DNA from: Acanthacorydalis orientalis
Lineage: Eukaryota > Arthropoda > Insecta > Megaloptera > Corydalidae
Reading direction: 5' to 3'
DNA length: 64,000 nt
Assembly (NCBI GenBank): GCA_034766995.1
Contig: CM068315.1
Span: forward strand, 51,928,162 to 51,992,161
Below, in pieces: positions 53,041-64,000 of this stretch (position 1 is its first letter; every line of letters starts with the position of its first letter). A program made the translations under genes and the position numbers. The notes beneath the pieces were generated by a model that was given only the letters and a program-made list of their open reading frames with translations, had not been told where the DNA came from and searched no databases.

Positions 53041-53256
53041 CACAGGCACAAATAAACGAAATAACAAAACACGTGATCGGATCTCAACTTTTACTTTACC
53101 AAAAATGGTACATTCAAATTCGTGAGTAGAGAATAATGAATGAATGCACATTATTTGATATAGTTGATTACTTTCAGAACAAAAAATGAAAAATCGTGAC
53201 TAGGAAATGACTGTGCGTGTATTGTAGATATAAAAAGTGTTCTTCTAGTCATGAAC

Positions 53257-53290
<34 letters not shown>

Positions 53291-54779
53291 TAATAAGCAT
53301 GTTCTACATATTATTTATAAATTACATATGTTCAACAATGTCATAAATTGGTACCTTTTATTACTGTAATTGATATGAGCATATTGAATTGCTTTCTGTA
53401 ATTAACGGAACTCCTTTAACATGTGACGAAATACAAATTATACAAATAATAAATATACCTATATATGTACAAAAGACGTAATCATATGCACGTGCACATA
53501 TTAAGATTATAATTAATTATAAATCAGTGTTTTTATTTGAATTATAGAAAATATTATCAGTCGAGACATCTGAGCAATAAAATAAAATTAAAATATAAAT
53601 TGATTTTATTATTGTTGAATGTTTCTAATTAAAATGATTTTATTATTTACAAAGAAGATGGAAATAAGAATTATAAATATTTAATAAAAGGAATACTTAA
53701 TTAATTTAATTAATACAAGTTATTAGCAAGTAATGTAAATTACAAATTATTTTTAATGCGTATTTGAAAATAAGCTGTGACGTTGAAAATATTTCCAAAC
53801 AAAATAATAGATTACTTAGTCTCGAAATGAAAAATAAATACTTCTTTGTGCTTATGATAGATTAAACTGATTGTTTCAATTAAAGTATTTCAATTAAACT
53901 GATAATTGAATTTAGAGATAAAAAACTGATTAAGCCCATAAAAAATGTCTTTATTATAAGAACTTAATAAGAGCTCAAACATTTTTTTCCATAAATTAAT
54001 AAATATACAGTGTATGTAATTGATTATTGGTATAGATAGCTGCATAATAGTATCAGAAAAAACAGAATAATGAATTATAAATTTTACAATTAGTTATAAA
54101 TTTTATGTTTTAACTCCGATATGTGATTTGTAAAAAAGGAAAATATCAAGTGATTTTTTATTATTTTTTCTTCAAACAAAACTTATCGATAATTTTTTTA
54201 ATAATGCTTTTCAATCAAATCAGATTTTAAAATCTTAGAGAATATTTGGTCTATCGAATTATTAAGAAAGATATTATTGTTATCAAGTGGACATTACTCC
54301 AGTCTAGTAATAAGAAAATTTAATTTTAATAAATTGAAAAATAAATAAAATTAAATTATCGGACTTGAGTGAAGTCAACGATCACATAATTATTATTTAT
54401 TTAAAAACGGGAAACTAATCCAAACATCAAGACCATTCACAAAATTCATTTTTTAAAAATTATTCAAATGATTAATACAAAAGCGAAGTAATCATTTTTA
54501 TAAAAAAATAATAAATTAATTTATATTTGTATTTTATGTTCTAAAAAAGGTAAAATATTCTAACAGTACTTTTTCGATTGTGTTCTTTCATTACATAACT
54601 ATTTGGGTTTTCATAATATTATCATTAAATTGACGATAATGTGTATGTTTAATAATATTATTATTGAATAATTACTTCCTATTATTTTCAATGTAAATTT
54701 TATTATATTATAATAATAATAGACTGTTTTACAAGGAAAAATATTTACTCGTATATGGTTGTTTGGGATTGAAAACCAA

Positions 54780-54810
<31 letters not shown>

Positions 54811-54947
54811 TAGAGAGAAGAGTATAATAATTTGTATGAAAACATTGATAAAATATACATTTTTCTATACAATTTTTCATATTTATGAGAATAATATAAA
54901 ATTATTTTTTAAGCGTAATAAAAGAAGTCATCTGAAGTGTATGTATG

Positions 54948-54975
54948 TATATATATATATAGAGAGAGAGAGAGA
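54948..54975. repeat. Compound (TA)n(GA)n tract
   Basis: Seven TA units then about eight GA units. Confidence 0.9.
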
Positions 54976-55595
54976 CAGAGAGAATTTAAAAAAAAGTTTT
55001 TTAATTGTATCAACTATTAGTTAATACAATATTTTTTCTTAATAAATTACTTATTAAGAAAATAAAAATTCTTCAAAAATAATATCTTACAACAGAAATG
55101 AAACTATGTAGATGAATATTTATTTATATAAACAGAAATATATTCATATATTTTCACACATATATAGCAGATATACAGAAATACATTGCTGTTTATAAGT
55201 CTTTATCACTTATTTATATGTATTTATGCTAGTTGATTTTCAATAAACAGAACATTAATATGAATTGAACAATATAAAACTCAATACAAGTTTTCCTTTC
55301 TTGTTCCTTATTGAACGCATCAATATTCTGAAATCAATGAAACGGAACGATAAAAGCTAGTAGAACGATTTCTATAGGGAAAATATAAATTCAAATAATA
55401 AAACAAATTTTGGCATTTTAAGAAATCAATAAGTAATTCCGAAATATAAATAATGAAGCTTTTCCCTTCTTTATAGTCTCCTACTTTTTAGATATAATCT
55501 AAAGATTTTTCAATAAATGATATATTGGTTTACGCTTATATATTTATGTAAATAAGTTCAAAATTTATGTTTTACTTCGACTGCAGACTTAATGA

Positions 55596-55666
<71 letters not shown>
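55596..55666. repeat. Compound (TG)n(TA)n microsatellite
   Basis: About six TG units then about 29 TA units. Confidence 0.95.
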
Positions 55667-55671
<5 letters not shown>

Positions 55672-56769
55672 AGAAATATAGATAAACGAATATTTTCACA
55701 TCTTCGTGAGTTTTGTATATTATCCGAATTAAAATAAATGTGATATTATTTATAAGGTTTGGGAAATTGTGAAAAATGTTTATATATAGTACGATTTTTT
55801 TATCAAGAATAATATAGAATAAAATAAACTGTATTTGATTTATTGAAAACTAAATATTTATACGTGACTCTATTTAATTCACATAGATAATTTCATATAT
55901 ATGTGCGGAATTGAAAAACGTTTATAAATAAATAGAAAAAATCAATTTCGTGTATAAACAGTACACAGCAGGCCCCATTGAATATAAAACTATTCATCAC
56001 AATAGCGATACTTTCTGCAACTGTAAACAGTCTCGTGAAAATAGAGTGATTGAAACGATTGAAAATAAGAAACACAAAGAAGTGAAAAACGATTTAGTCG
56101 GCGATCTCGTTTGAACAACAATTGCAATAGATAAAAACGGCATGAATGTAACAGGAACCCATTTGCAAGAGTGAATTCTAAAGTAAAGTGTTTCAAATCG
56201 CGCAGTATTACAGCGCGAGTGCCAACTCTGTCGCCCGTTAAATCAGATTGAACAGTTTACTTTTGCACCAAGAATGGGAAGCAATTCGATTATTTGATTC
56301 ATTATTTGTCTCGAAGAAATTGGATAACAAAATGGTTTCAACTTCAAAAACTGTATTTTTTTCTTTTACAATTCATGGGAGAAAATCACTTTTGAAGTTA
56401 TTCACATGTGTTTACTTGTTTACTTATGAAAAAGTGTTATTTTTACAAAATTACATATATAAAAAAAACAGCAGTGGAATACATTTTCATTTAAATTTTA
56501 TTTTTAGGTATAGTTTATTTACTGTTAATTTTATTTGCATTAAGAACATATTGTTAATAAATAATTTAGATTATGAATAGTACACATTATTTTAAAATCA
56601 AAAATTCTTAATAGCCTGTTCGTATCACGAATTTCAAGTAACAAACTGTAATAAACGTAGCCTAATTCAGGCACTATTTTTCAATTTATTTTTACTATTT
56701 TTAGAGAATTTTCATTAACAAATCATTAATGTATGTAATTTTTAACATCAAGATCTTATTGATTTACGA

Positions 56770-57045
56770 CCGTATTCGTTTTATTTAGCTCCCTCGGACT
56801 CCCATCTGTTCCCGAAACTCAAATTTTTCCTGGCTGGAAAGCGAATTGGGTGAAATAAAGAGGCGATAGAAGTTGCAAACGGCTATTTTGAGAACCTATA
56901 AGAAACCCACTTCCGAAAAGGAATTTCGAACCTGGGGAAACATTGCGGCAGCTTCACGAGGTTTATGTCGAAAAATAAAGTAAATTTTAAAACTTAAGTT
57001 GTCTCTAATATCGAATCAAGTTACTCTTCAAACCGACTTCGTATA
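56770..57045 (+). mobile_element. 3'-terminal mariner fragment
   Basis: A decayed transposase C-terminus reads LAPSDSHLFPKLKFFLAGKR, IG, stop, NKEAIEVANGYFENL, stop, ETHFRKGI, and after a frameshift EVYVEK with a stop at 56976-56978. The LAPSDxHLFPKLK block carries the third catalytic Asp of the D,D34D triad, and YVEK-stop is a common mariner ending. About 65 bp of 3' flank follow, ending near CCGACTTCGTA. The 5' two thirds are absent. The block FLAGKR...EAIE..NGYFENL differs from the 47.9-kb element, so this is a different mariner lineage. Confidence 0.8.
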
Positions 57046-57689
57046 TATTATTTTTTATTTTAAAAAGCTGTCAAAATTTATTAAGAACTCGACTTTTTTA
57101 TAAAAAATGGAAGTTTGGTAATTTTCGACTTTAAATATGTTAATGAATAGATTTCATAGCAAATACTGTAAAATTTTATTATTGTTTAAATATATAAATA
57201 ATAATCATACGATACAATTCAATAAGAAAATTGTAAAATTATGAATGGAATAAAGTTAACAGTATTTTAAAATGTCATAAAATACGTGTAATAATTGAAA
57301 AAATGTACTTTTGCGTTTCATATAAAATATTTTTAATGAAAAAACTGAATTACTTTTATTAATGAATATATAGGAACATTTTGTTTTATTTTGTAAATCT
57401 CAATATAGTCTAATAACAAAAAAAATACTTTTGGTATGAGAAAAGTCATATAAAATTATATTTATAGTGAAAAAGTAATATTATATTTATATGGAGTGAA
57501 TGTAAGAAATTAAAAGTATAGTCATTGTTCAAGAAAGAATAGAACGTACAAATAATGATAATAAGGTACAAAAAAAATACTGGAAAAATATTAATAGAAA
57601 AAGTTTTAAAGTAAGAGAAATAGAACAATAACTTCAGAATTTCTAATTAAAACGAAATGAACTAAGTTCAAATATACATATACTTTATA

Positions 57690-57982
57690 ATAAGTCCTAT
57701 TGAAATCTCAAATACAATGTCAGCCATACCAGCAGCAAGATTTTCTAAAGAAATCGTTGAAAGAAACATATAAGGTATAAACAAACTCTCGAATACCGCT
57801 TTTTCTTGACAAACTTATCAACAAATATTTTCCGGAAGTCAAACATGGAGACAACGCGAACAAAAAGTACCGTACATTGTGAAACGAAATGGGATGAGAG
57901 TTCACTCCCTTCAGATATCGATGTGTTTACTTTACAAATGGCTTTCTATAAAAGCAAAAATGATATATTTTTTGAGCGTTGA
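57690..57982 (+). pseudogene. Decayed reading frame just upstream of the hnRNP gene, unrecognised
   Basis: Two overlapping frames look protein-like against the AT-rich background. Frame 1 (57690 to about 57832, one internal TAA) reads QPYQQQDFLKKSLKETYKV, stop, then TNSRIPLFLDKLINKYFPEV and on to KKYRT. Frame 2 is a 45-codon ORF at 57845-57982 with a good start context (AAACATGG); it contains the run CETKWDESSLPSDIDVFTL and ends FFER. A shift near 57830-57860 would join them into one chain. Content is balanced (K, E, D, L, S) rather than the I/Y/N/K of random frames here. I do not recognise the family. It could be a broken gene, a transposon remnant or exons of another gene; it is about 400 bp before the hnRNP ATG. 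Confidence 0.35.
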
Positions 57983-58082
57983 ATGTTTTTTGATGATTAC
58001 TTTGTTTCCCGATAACGCGAATATATTGCGAATTATAACAGTTCGGTTTATTTTCACAATAACAACAATAATAATAGTTGTA

Positions 58083-58104
58083 ATAGTAGTAGTAGTAGTA
58101 GTAC
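58083..58104. repeat. Short (TAG)n trinucleotide tract
   Basis: About seven TAG/AGT units, about 280 bp before the hnRNP start codon. Confidence 0.85.
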
Positions 58105-58235
58105 TGAAAACAATATTTCTATGTTTTTTTTTTGTTGAAAATATTATTTACAAAAACACATGACGTTACTATAATGATGGGCATGGTGGGGTTTAAATAA
58201 TCACAGTCACCGTATCAATTTCTTTAAAAATGCAA

Positions 58236-58242
58236 TATAAGG
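58236..58242 (+). promoter_or_regulatory. TATA-like element upstream of the hnRNP gene
   Basis: TATAAGG lies about 145 bp before the ATG. A start about 30 bp downstream would give a leader of roughly 115 nt containing no ATG in the coding frame after the TAG at 58353. TATA-like strings are frequent in such AT-rich DNA, so this rests on position and the following GC step (GGCGG). Confidence 0.3.
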
Positions 58243-58382
58243 CGGTTGGTGTCCGAATAAAACAAAATTTTTTACTTGTCAATTTTAATAGTAAGATTAG
58301 TATAGTTTGTTAAATTTCGTTATAATTATTGAGACGAAATAGCAAAACCAATTAGTATAGAGCGATTAACATCTCCAGTGAG

Positions 58383-59615
58383 ATGGACGACGAGACGGGA
58401 AAACTGTTCGTCGGAGGTCTCTCGTGGGAAACATCGCAAGACAAACTTCAAGATTACTTCTCTCGCTACGGCGAAATAATCGATTGTGTGGTAATGAAAA
58501 ACTCGGAATCCGGTCGCTCTAGAGGATTCGGGTTCGTCACATTCTCCGATCCGGCTAATGTTGCGCTCGTGTTGCAAACGCGGCCCCACACACTGGACGG
58601 CAGAACGATTGATCCGAAACCGTGCAATCCGAGATCGTTGCAGAAACCGAAACGTGAATGCTATCCGAAAATATTTCTCGGCGGACTTCCGTCGAATATC
58701 ACCGAGACTGACCTTCGAACGTACTTTACACGATTCGGCAAGGTAGTCAAAGTCGTCATTATGTACGATCAGAGCAATAAGAAATCCAGAGGATTTGGAT
58801 TTTTATCATTTGAACACAACGAATCCGTCGAACGGTGTGTAAGTAAACAGTACGTTTTTTTGAACGGGAAAAAAGTGGAAATAAAAAAAGCCCAGCCACG
58901 TGAAGAGTACGACGAGAAACGTTCACTTAGTGATGAAGAAACTAGAAGTACGTCGAAATCGTCGATTTCATCCGATCTGAAGAATAAAAATGAGTTTAAT
59001 TCGTTCGAGAATAATGCGAGTAGCATATCATCAGGTTCGCAGAAATTTATGATTAATAATACAGATGTACACAACGGCTGGGGTGCGTCACAAGTGATTT
59101 CGCCTAGTATGTGGAGTATGAACAGTCATAAACAACAGTGTCCGAAACCTGCAGAGAACAATTCGGTGATCAACTGGAACAGTTGGAATATGCCACAGTG
59201 CGGAATTATGGCTGGTCCATACGGCGACACGTTTATTAGTCAACGGTACGTTCCAGTTACGTCGGCAACTTCGTTCCCTATCGCTGTTCCAAACATCGGA
59301 TGCTTAGTGAATTCCAATCAACCGAATCTCAGCTACACGCAGAATTACGGTGTCGATAATATCGTCGTTCAAGGACAGCTACAGAGCTTATTCTTCAACA
59401 CGATTGGATCTCCGATGGGTACATACATTGCACAATCACCCAACAATAGAATGTTTCATACATTTATGCCACCGTTCAGAACAGATATCTTGGTCGATCG
59501 TAAAGGACAGGATCTTTCATCGCCTGGCGGAGACATCACACCACCGAAAACCGACCCGAAGCAAAACTTTTGCAAACCTGTGCAACAACAATTATTTCAT
59601 CCTTACCGGCGTTGA
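58383..59615 (+). CDS. Hrb27C/Hrp48-like (DAZAP1-family) hnRNP with two RRMs, intronless
   Basis: The 410-residue protein has two tandem RNA-recognition motifs. RRM1 (about residues 7-83) has RNP2 KLFVGGLS (7-14) and RNP1 RGFGFVTF (47-54). RRM2 (about 95-172) has RNP2 KIFLGGLP (96-103) and RNP1 RGFGFLSF (136-143). The linker with DGRTIDPKPCNPR and the run GLPSNITETDLRTYF are hallmarks of insect Hrb27C/Hrp48, which in Drosophila binds mRNA in splicing and in localisation and translational control. Residues 175-410 are rich in Asn, Ser and Gln with few glycines, unlike the Gly-rich tail usual in the family; the chain ends FHPYRR. Family members are about this long (roughly 420 residues). The start is the first in-frame ATG after a TAG at 58353-58355, with G at -3 and +4. 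One open frame with no intron suggests a retroposed paralogue, comparable to Drosophila Rbp4, but the parental gene is not in the window. Family is sure; orthologue versus paralogue is not. Confidence 0.95.
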   Translation: MDDETGKLFVGGLSWETSQDKLQDYFSRYGEIIDCVVMKNSESGRSRGFGFVTFSDPANVALVLQTRPHTLDGRTIDPKPCNPRSLQKPKRECYPKIFLGGLPSNITETDLRTYFTRFGKVVKVVIMYDQSNKKSRGFGFLSFEHNESVERCVSKQYVFLNGKKVEIKKAQPREEYDEKRSLSDEETRSTSKSSISSDLKNKNEFNSFENNASSISSGSQKFMINNTDVHNGWGASQVISPSMWSMNSHKQQCPKPAENNSVINWNSWNMPQCGIMAGPYGDTFISQRYVPVTSATSFPIAVPNIGCLVNSNQPNLSYTQNYGVDNIVVQGQLQSLFFNTIGSPMGTYIAQSPNNRMFHTFMPPFRTDILVDRKGQDLSSPGGDITPPKTDPKQNFCKPVQQQLFHPYRR

Positions 59616-59820
59616 TACATTATCTACTATTTTACATTTTATTTAACAAATTATATTTATATTTATTATTGGTCAAACGACTTATGCTTCTATAGATAAG
59701 CTAACGTTAAAGGAATTTCAGTTTATATATTTTCTAAATTATAAATCGATTGTCACTTATAACTTAGAGATTGTTGTGTTGTTTATATTTGTCATGTTTT
59801 ATATAGTTTTGTAATTACTT

Positions 59821-59826
59821 AATAAA
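59821..59826 (+). terminator. AATAAA polyadenylation signal of the hnRNP gene
   Basis: This AATAAA is about 205 bp after the stop codon and is followed within 30 bp by a T-rich stretch, as expected for a downstream element. Other AATAAA strings occur further on by chance. No long A tract or target-site duplication, which would mark a recent retrocopy, is visible here. Confidence 0.5.
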
Positions 59827-61253
59827 ATTGTATGTTATTTTTATTTTTACCCAAGTGTATATCTATATCAATTATATATAACTAACAACTAATTTATTTA
59901 CAAAAAAAATTGACTTTTAAATAATAATAAATAGAAAAAATGACTGAAAGATAATTAAAAACAGCATTAGAGATAAAGTTACATGAAATATCTGTTTAAT
60001 TATTTGTTTAACACTATTTTTTTTTCATAACAAAAAAAAATGAAATTTTATTCATTTATGCTTTGAAAGAAAAATAATAAAATAACTACATTTAAAAATA
60101 TTTATGTATGTCGCATAAAACAATCAAAACAAATCTACAAATATATTTGTATTTCACACATAATTTGAATATTTTTTTTTTAGTAAAACGAGTTTTTGTC
60201 GACATAACTGTAAAATTAAAATAACGTTTATTAATATAATATTTTTTTCTTCCAATTGTATAATTTTTTCTAAATCGTGAAATATTTTTTTTACTGTAAA
60301 TAAAAGAATGATGTCAATCGGCTTATTGGTATTCTTGGAAATATTTTTATTTTATTTTCTTTTATAAAAAGCAATAATGTGTAAAAAGATGATCAATATT
60401 TGAACAATCAAGTAATAATTCATTAGTTCATTATAATTTATATGTTTACATGTATGTATGATATTGTTTATTTTCCATTAAAAGTACATATTATTTTATT
60501 TTTCATTACTAATATGTAAGGTGTGTTTTTTTTTATTATAGCTTTAATATAAGATTATAAAATTCTTCACTGCATTGACTGCAGAACAAAATTAGATTCT
60601 GTACGAAGATTCTGTCAAGCAACAACGTTCATATCTAAGAAAATAAAAATGTACACTATTATTCATCTTTTAATAAAAGCATGGCATATATCTGCACAAA
60701 ATCTTATCTATGGCATCTAATTGCACTTTTAGATCATATTCATTAATGGATTTATGGCACGTATTATGTTTTCTAGCCATTTATGTTTAGTCAAAAAACG
60801 TTTTCCGGTATCCATTATTGTAAGTACTCAGGAAACATATTGCGATATGATCTGAATATTCAATCATTTGGAAACTGTTGTTGATATACATACATTTATC
60901 GTACTACTCTAGCATCATTCTTTGAATTTGAATATATGAGCAGAGTGATTGATGGGCTCAGGGGGATCCGAATATTCTCAGGCACTTTGTCGAAACATGT
61001 CAGTAGTAACTCATATCAGTCGTTGGTACTAGACACAAGAATTGGAAAATACTGTATAAAACATGTATTAATATTGATATGAGTGCTTTCAAATCAGTGA
61101 GTATCCATTCATATTTTGATAATATGTTATCTAGGTGAAACAGTGACGAGTAATATCTTTGAAAATGTATTCGAAAAATATTCAATTAATAGATGGATTG
61201 CTGCAGATAATAATGAATATTATACACACATTTTACAGAGAGTAATATGTGTG

Positions 61254-61256
<3 letters not shown>

Positions 61257-61307
<51 letters not shown>
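61257..61307. repeat. (TA)n microsatellite
   Basis: About 25 units, beside the possible pogo terminal fragment. Confidence 0.95.
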
Positions 61308-61309
<2 letters not shown>

Positions 61310-61319
61310 AACATTTGAT

Positions 61320-61500
61320 TAAAACGATACTCGAATTCCACGGTTTCGGTTTAACACGGTTGAAGGAATGCGGAAAAACTTTTAGTTTTCAGGCACTATT
61401 TCAGTTCAACACGGTCACAGAATTGTTGCAAAAAAATTGTTTTGAAACACTTTCGCGTGCATTTAAAAAAGCTCTCCATTTACACTGCTGTGCAAAATAA
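61320..61500 (+). mobile_element. Possible pogo/Tigger terminal fragment
   Basis: The segment has TCGAATTCCACGGTTTCGGT followed by TTAACACGGTTG, then TTCAACACGGTCAC: three spaced ACGG(T) blocks of the kind repeated near the ends of Tigger/pogo elements (CGGTTTCGGTTTAAC style). The adjacent (TA)n (61257-61307) would fit their TA target. A 61-codon ORF over it (61315-61500) is unlikely to be a gene. It may derive from the same family as the 20-kb relic. Confidence 0.35.
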
Positions 61501-62334
61501 TAAGTATACATATATACCACTATAAGGAATTTCTTGCTTCATTGCATCTTAACGATAAGAGAAACTCTCAACGTATTTTTTCTTCTGAACTGACATAACA
61601 ATATCAATTCGAGATACCAACAGTACGAAAAGTGTTGACTATAGAAAAAGTAATAATTTAAAGAAATGTGCTTTATAAATATCAATACGGATTTCTACTT
61701 GAAAGAACGAGCTTTGAATAACATTACATAAAGTGTTATTAGTGTAATTAATTATAAATCAAGTGCTTTCATTGCCTTCGTTCTATCCCTTCAAACCAGC
61801 TATAAAATATATAAAATATTTATAGTACAGGGCAACACCGACAGGTATAGGGGTAACACCAAATACTACAGGTAAAAGAATTGCACTGGCTAATGAACTG
61901 TAAGATTTCTCCAATGAGATTGATCAAATATGGAAATAAGTTCAAAATTTGGAAGGGACTTATCTAATTGTTTAAGTCAATATCAAGAACTTTATAAAGA
62001 ATTGAATAAAAATTTAAAACAATTTTTGATAACGGATTTTGTTAGAAAATTTCTCACCATGTATTCGGAAAATGAATTAGAGAAGTGAAGATGTGAATAG
62101 AAGTAAAAAAAAAATAATTGATGAAGAAGATTAAGAATGAACACATTTTTTATTTGTTTTTAATGTTTTCTCCATTAATGTGTAAAATATATTCTCTAGT
62201 TTTATTAAAAATAAATAATATTGTTTCATTGCGGATTTGTAAATTTTTAATATCAGATGTCAATTCGAATTGCACTATTTCGATTTATACAGTATTTTTG
62301 GGGAACCAATTTACTGTGTAAATCTAGGGTAAGA

Positions 62335-62336
<2 letters not shown>

Positions 62337-62396
<60 letters not shown>
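62337..62396. repeat. Compound (TG)n(TA)n microsatellite
   Basis: A few TG units then about 27 TA units. Confidence 0.95.
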
Positions 62397-62401
<5 letters not shown>

Positions 62402-62875
62402 TTCATAAAATAAAATAAAAGATAAAAAGCAATACACATTTTTGAACACCTTCAATAAGTTCCTGTTTGAAATCACATACTAAATTGCGTATAAGAGTTC
62501 CCCTTTACTACTTCGTTTATCTGCAAAGTATGTACAGAGCTCATCAATTTTAGATTACGCTTAATGGAATGAGATACTAATCTCCTGTAAGTTTCAAGCT
62601 GTGCTCAAAATCAATTAGATAGGCAAACAGTTGAAAAATATATTGCACTTTTCGTAATATTTTTGTCATCTTATTTGAATGCACGCTTATTGATCATTAC
62701 AATTATGTTTACATATTTTTTGTCATATATCTAATTAGATGTATATTAATAAAAAACAAAAAAAAACTCTTCTTAAGGTGTTTCAATTTATAGTTATGTT
62801 TTAAATCATTTTGTTACACTTGTTTTAAGCACTACAAAAAATATAATCTATGAATAATTCAAATAAACTTTAAGT

Positions 62876-62877
<2 letters not shown>

Positions 62878-62934
<57 letters not shown>
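62878..62934. repeat. (TA)n microsatellite
   Basis: About 28 units. Confidence 0.95.
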
Positions 62935-62939
<5 letters not shown>

Positions 62940-63205
62940 CATTATAATATTTCTTCAAATATAAAGGTAACAAATACTAGATTGTTTGAAATTTATGTAT
63001 ATAATATTTTCTGTAATAATAAACAGGAGGAAAACAAGTCGTCCAATTAAAATAAATATATAAATGAATATATAAGTATATATAATATTTCATGACAACA
63101 AAAATAGAAATGTAATAAGTACTGTATAAACATGAAATTATATATAAAATACAATCAGAACTTGAATATAATTAGAAAAATATTCGCTAATTAAAAGTTC
63201 GTATG

Positions 63206-63235
63206 TACTAATTAATTATTAATAATTAATTAGTA
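63206..63235. other. Perfect 30-bp palindrome
   Basis: TACTAATTAATTATT is followed by its exact reverse complement. It is made of overlapping TAATTA homeodomain-type cores, but low complexity makes such palindromes more likely by chance here. Confidence 0.75.
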
Positions 63236-63664
63236 AAATTACTAATGTTTATTATTTGAGTTGTATTTTTTATACATAAATTCATTTTAGATTAAGATAA
63301 GGTTGAATGTAATCATTTAAATATTTGTTAACATAACAAAGTCATTTTATAACTTCAAAAGGGGATTAAATAAATTATGTTTCAGATCAATTTATTTTAT
63401 GAACTCAATTTTTTTTTCTTTTTATTATATAAAGCAATTATCAATTAAACGAACTACTAATAAATTACGTGGGGATACTCTCTTCATATTGTATAAAAAT
63501 AAAAATATTGTACATAATATTTAAAATAATTTACAAAAACAAACGTGTTAAGAAGAATATTTTTCTAAAATTATTAAATTTCATGATGAATTGATGATTT
63601 TAGATGTGATTACATATAATAAAGTTATAATTGTCTATTTTTATATATGTGATTTTTTTGATGA

Positions 63665-63751
63665 TCATTCTGGATGACCTGGTCTTGTTGAATCACTCAA
63701 CCCATTATCTACTGTAATTAGTTTAGATTTTTGTGTCATTTTAAGAATCTT
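63665..63751 (-). CDS. Possible last coding exon, product unknown
   Basis: On the minus strand, TTATTTAG directly precedes a 28-codon frame (in phase 0) reading KILKMTQKSKLITVDNGLSD then STRPGHPE and TGA (63665-63667). The residue mix is unlike random frames here, and the frame is closed by a TAG exactly at the putative splice acceptor. Alternatively translation could start at the ATG at 63739. No family recognised; no upstream exon is visible in the window. Confidence 0.22.
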   Translation of the reverse strand, partial: KILKMTQKSKLITVDNGLSDSTRPGHPE

Positions 63752-63875
63752 CTAAATAAATTATAATTTATCTACAATCTACTTGAGAATGGCTCTAGAA
63801 CCTAACCTAATCGTGACAGATAAAGATTCGAGTGATTTAAAATCGAAATAATCAGAAAAATTATTATATTATTAA

Positions 63876-64000
63876 CCCTTTACGGTCGAACGTCGCCATA
63901 CAAGTGGCATCAGACTTCTACTTATCAGGTTAAATGTCATCTCTAAAGTGGCAAAAAATAATTTCGTTACCTGTACCATACAAAAACTAAACAACATTTT
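63876..64000 (+). mobile_element. Possible piggyBac-like terminus, runs off the window
   Basis: TTAA (63872-63875) is followed by CCCTTTACGGTCGAACGTCG. PiggyBac-like elements insert at TTAA and often begin CCCTTT(G/A)C. A nearby GCCATACAAGTGGCA with a second GTGGCA further on could be subterminal repeats. The partner end lies outside, so element or MITE status is untestable here. Confidence 0.4.

Larger units (their letters stand above)
49910..56769. other. Gene-poor AT-rich DNA
   Basis: Besides mariner copy 3 and microsatellites, only pockets at 49,920-50,330, 50,480-50,700 and 55,960-56,290 (GCGCAGTATTACAGCGCGAG) are complex. A 110-codon plus frame at 56248-56580 follows the last pocket but has no recognisable domain and becomes I/F/Y/N-rich; I do not call it a gene. 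Confidence 0.55.
59850..63664. other. AT-rich DNA downstream of the hnRNP gene
   Basis: Between 60,600 and 61,200 the minus strand has short frames, for example EWILTDLKALISILIH, that weakly recall the W..T..E/K..I.ILI segment of piggyBac-like transposases but break repeatedly. The remainder is AT-rich with (TA)n arrays. Confidence 0.45.

Noticed and set aside
56248..56580. 110-codon plus ORF
   Set aside because: No domain, composition drifts to I/F/Y/N as in random AT-rich frames, no splice or poly(A) context.
58326..58589. Minus-strand 87-codon ORF and other frames over the hnRNP gene
   Set aside because: Shadows of the coding frame 58383-59615; no family features of their own.
60600..61200. 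piggyBac transposase remnant on the minus strand
   Set aside because: Only one short stretch (TDLKALISILIH) recalls the family and frames break constantly, so it is mentioned only in the tract description.

Overview
The window looks like nuclear DNA of an arthropod, most likely an insect. The one clear gene encodes a two-RRM hnRNP closest to the insect Hrb27C/Hrp48 (DAZAP1-like) family. The transposon relics (mariner, pogo/Tigger, an RTE-like LINE 3' end, a possible piggyBac end) are of kinds common in insects, and the background is extremely A+T-rich (by eye about three quarters or more; not computed). Some hymenopterans have genomes this AT-rich, but nothing here fixes the order or species.

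Layout. Bases 1-58,000 are mostly AT-rich non-coding DNA broken up by roughly 70 (TA)n microsatellites, many 35-105 bp long and some with (CA)n, (TG)n, (CT)n or (GA)n at one edge. A possible first coding exon (361-418, + strand, canonical GTAAG donor, CAGGTG E-box cluster just upstream) lies at the left end; if it is real, much of the window could be intron of that gene. Transposon relics follow: a 5'-terminal mariner fragment (7676-8145, -), a short second copy (11867-11985, +), an RTE-type LINE 3' end (15083-15400, +), a possible tRNA-like SINE head (19582-19650, -), a pogo/Tigger relic (20110-20745, +), an almost full-length but dead mariner (47884-49169, +), a third mariner 5' end (50700-50945, -) and a mariner 3' end (56770-57045, +).

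The coding anchor is at 58,383-59,615 (+): one uninterrupted 410-codon frame with TATA-like and poly(A) signals at sensible places. The absence of introns and the Asn/Ser/Gln-rich, glycine-poor tail suggest a diverged, possibly retroposed Hrb27C paralogue. About 400 bp upstream is a decayed, unrecognised reading frame (57,690-57,982). Right of the gene the AT-rich desert resumes, with a pogo-like terminal fragment (about 61,320-61,500), a possible minus-strand last exon (63,665-63,751) and a piggyBac-like end (63,876 onwards, running off the window).

No operons, CRISPR arrays, intact tRNA or rRNA genes were seen. The most interesting patterns are the mariner 5' ends lying at or close to (TA)n arrays, several long near-perfect hairpins (40,999-41,098; 13,193-13,242; 52,861-52,916), and the intronless hnRNP gene. 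I did not find a convincing new multi-gene system.
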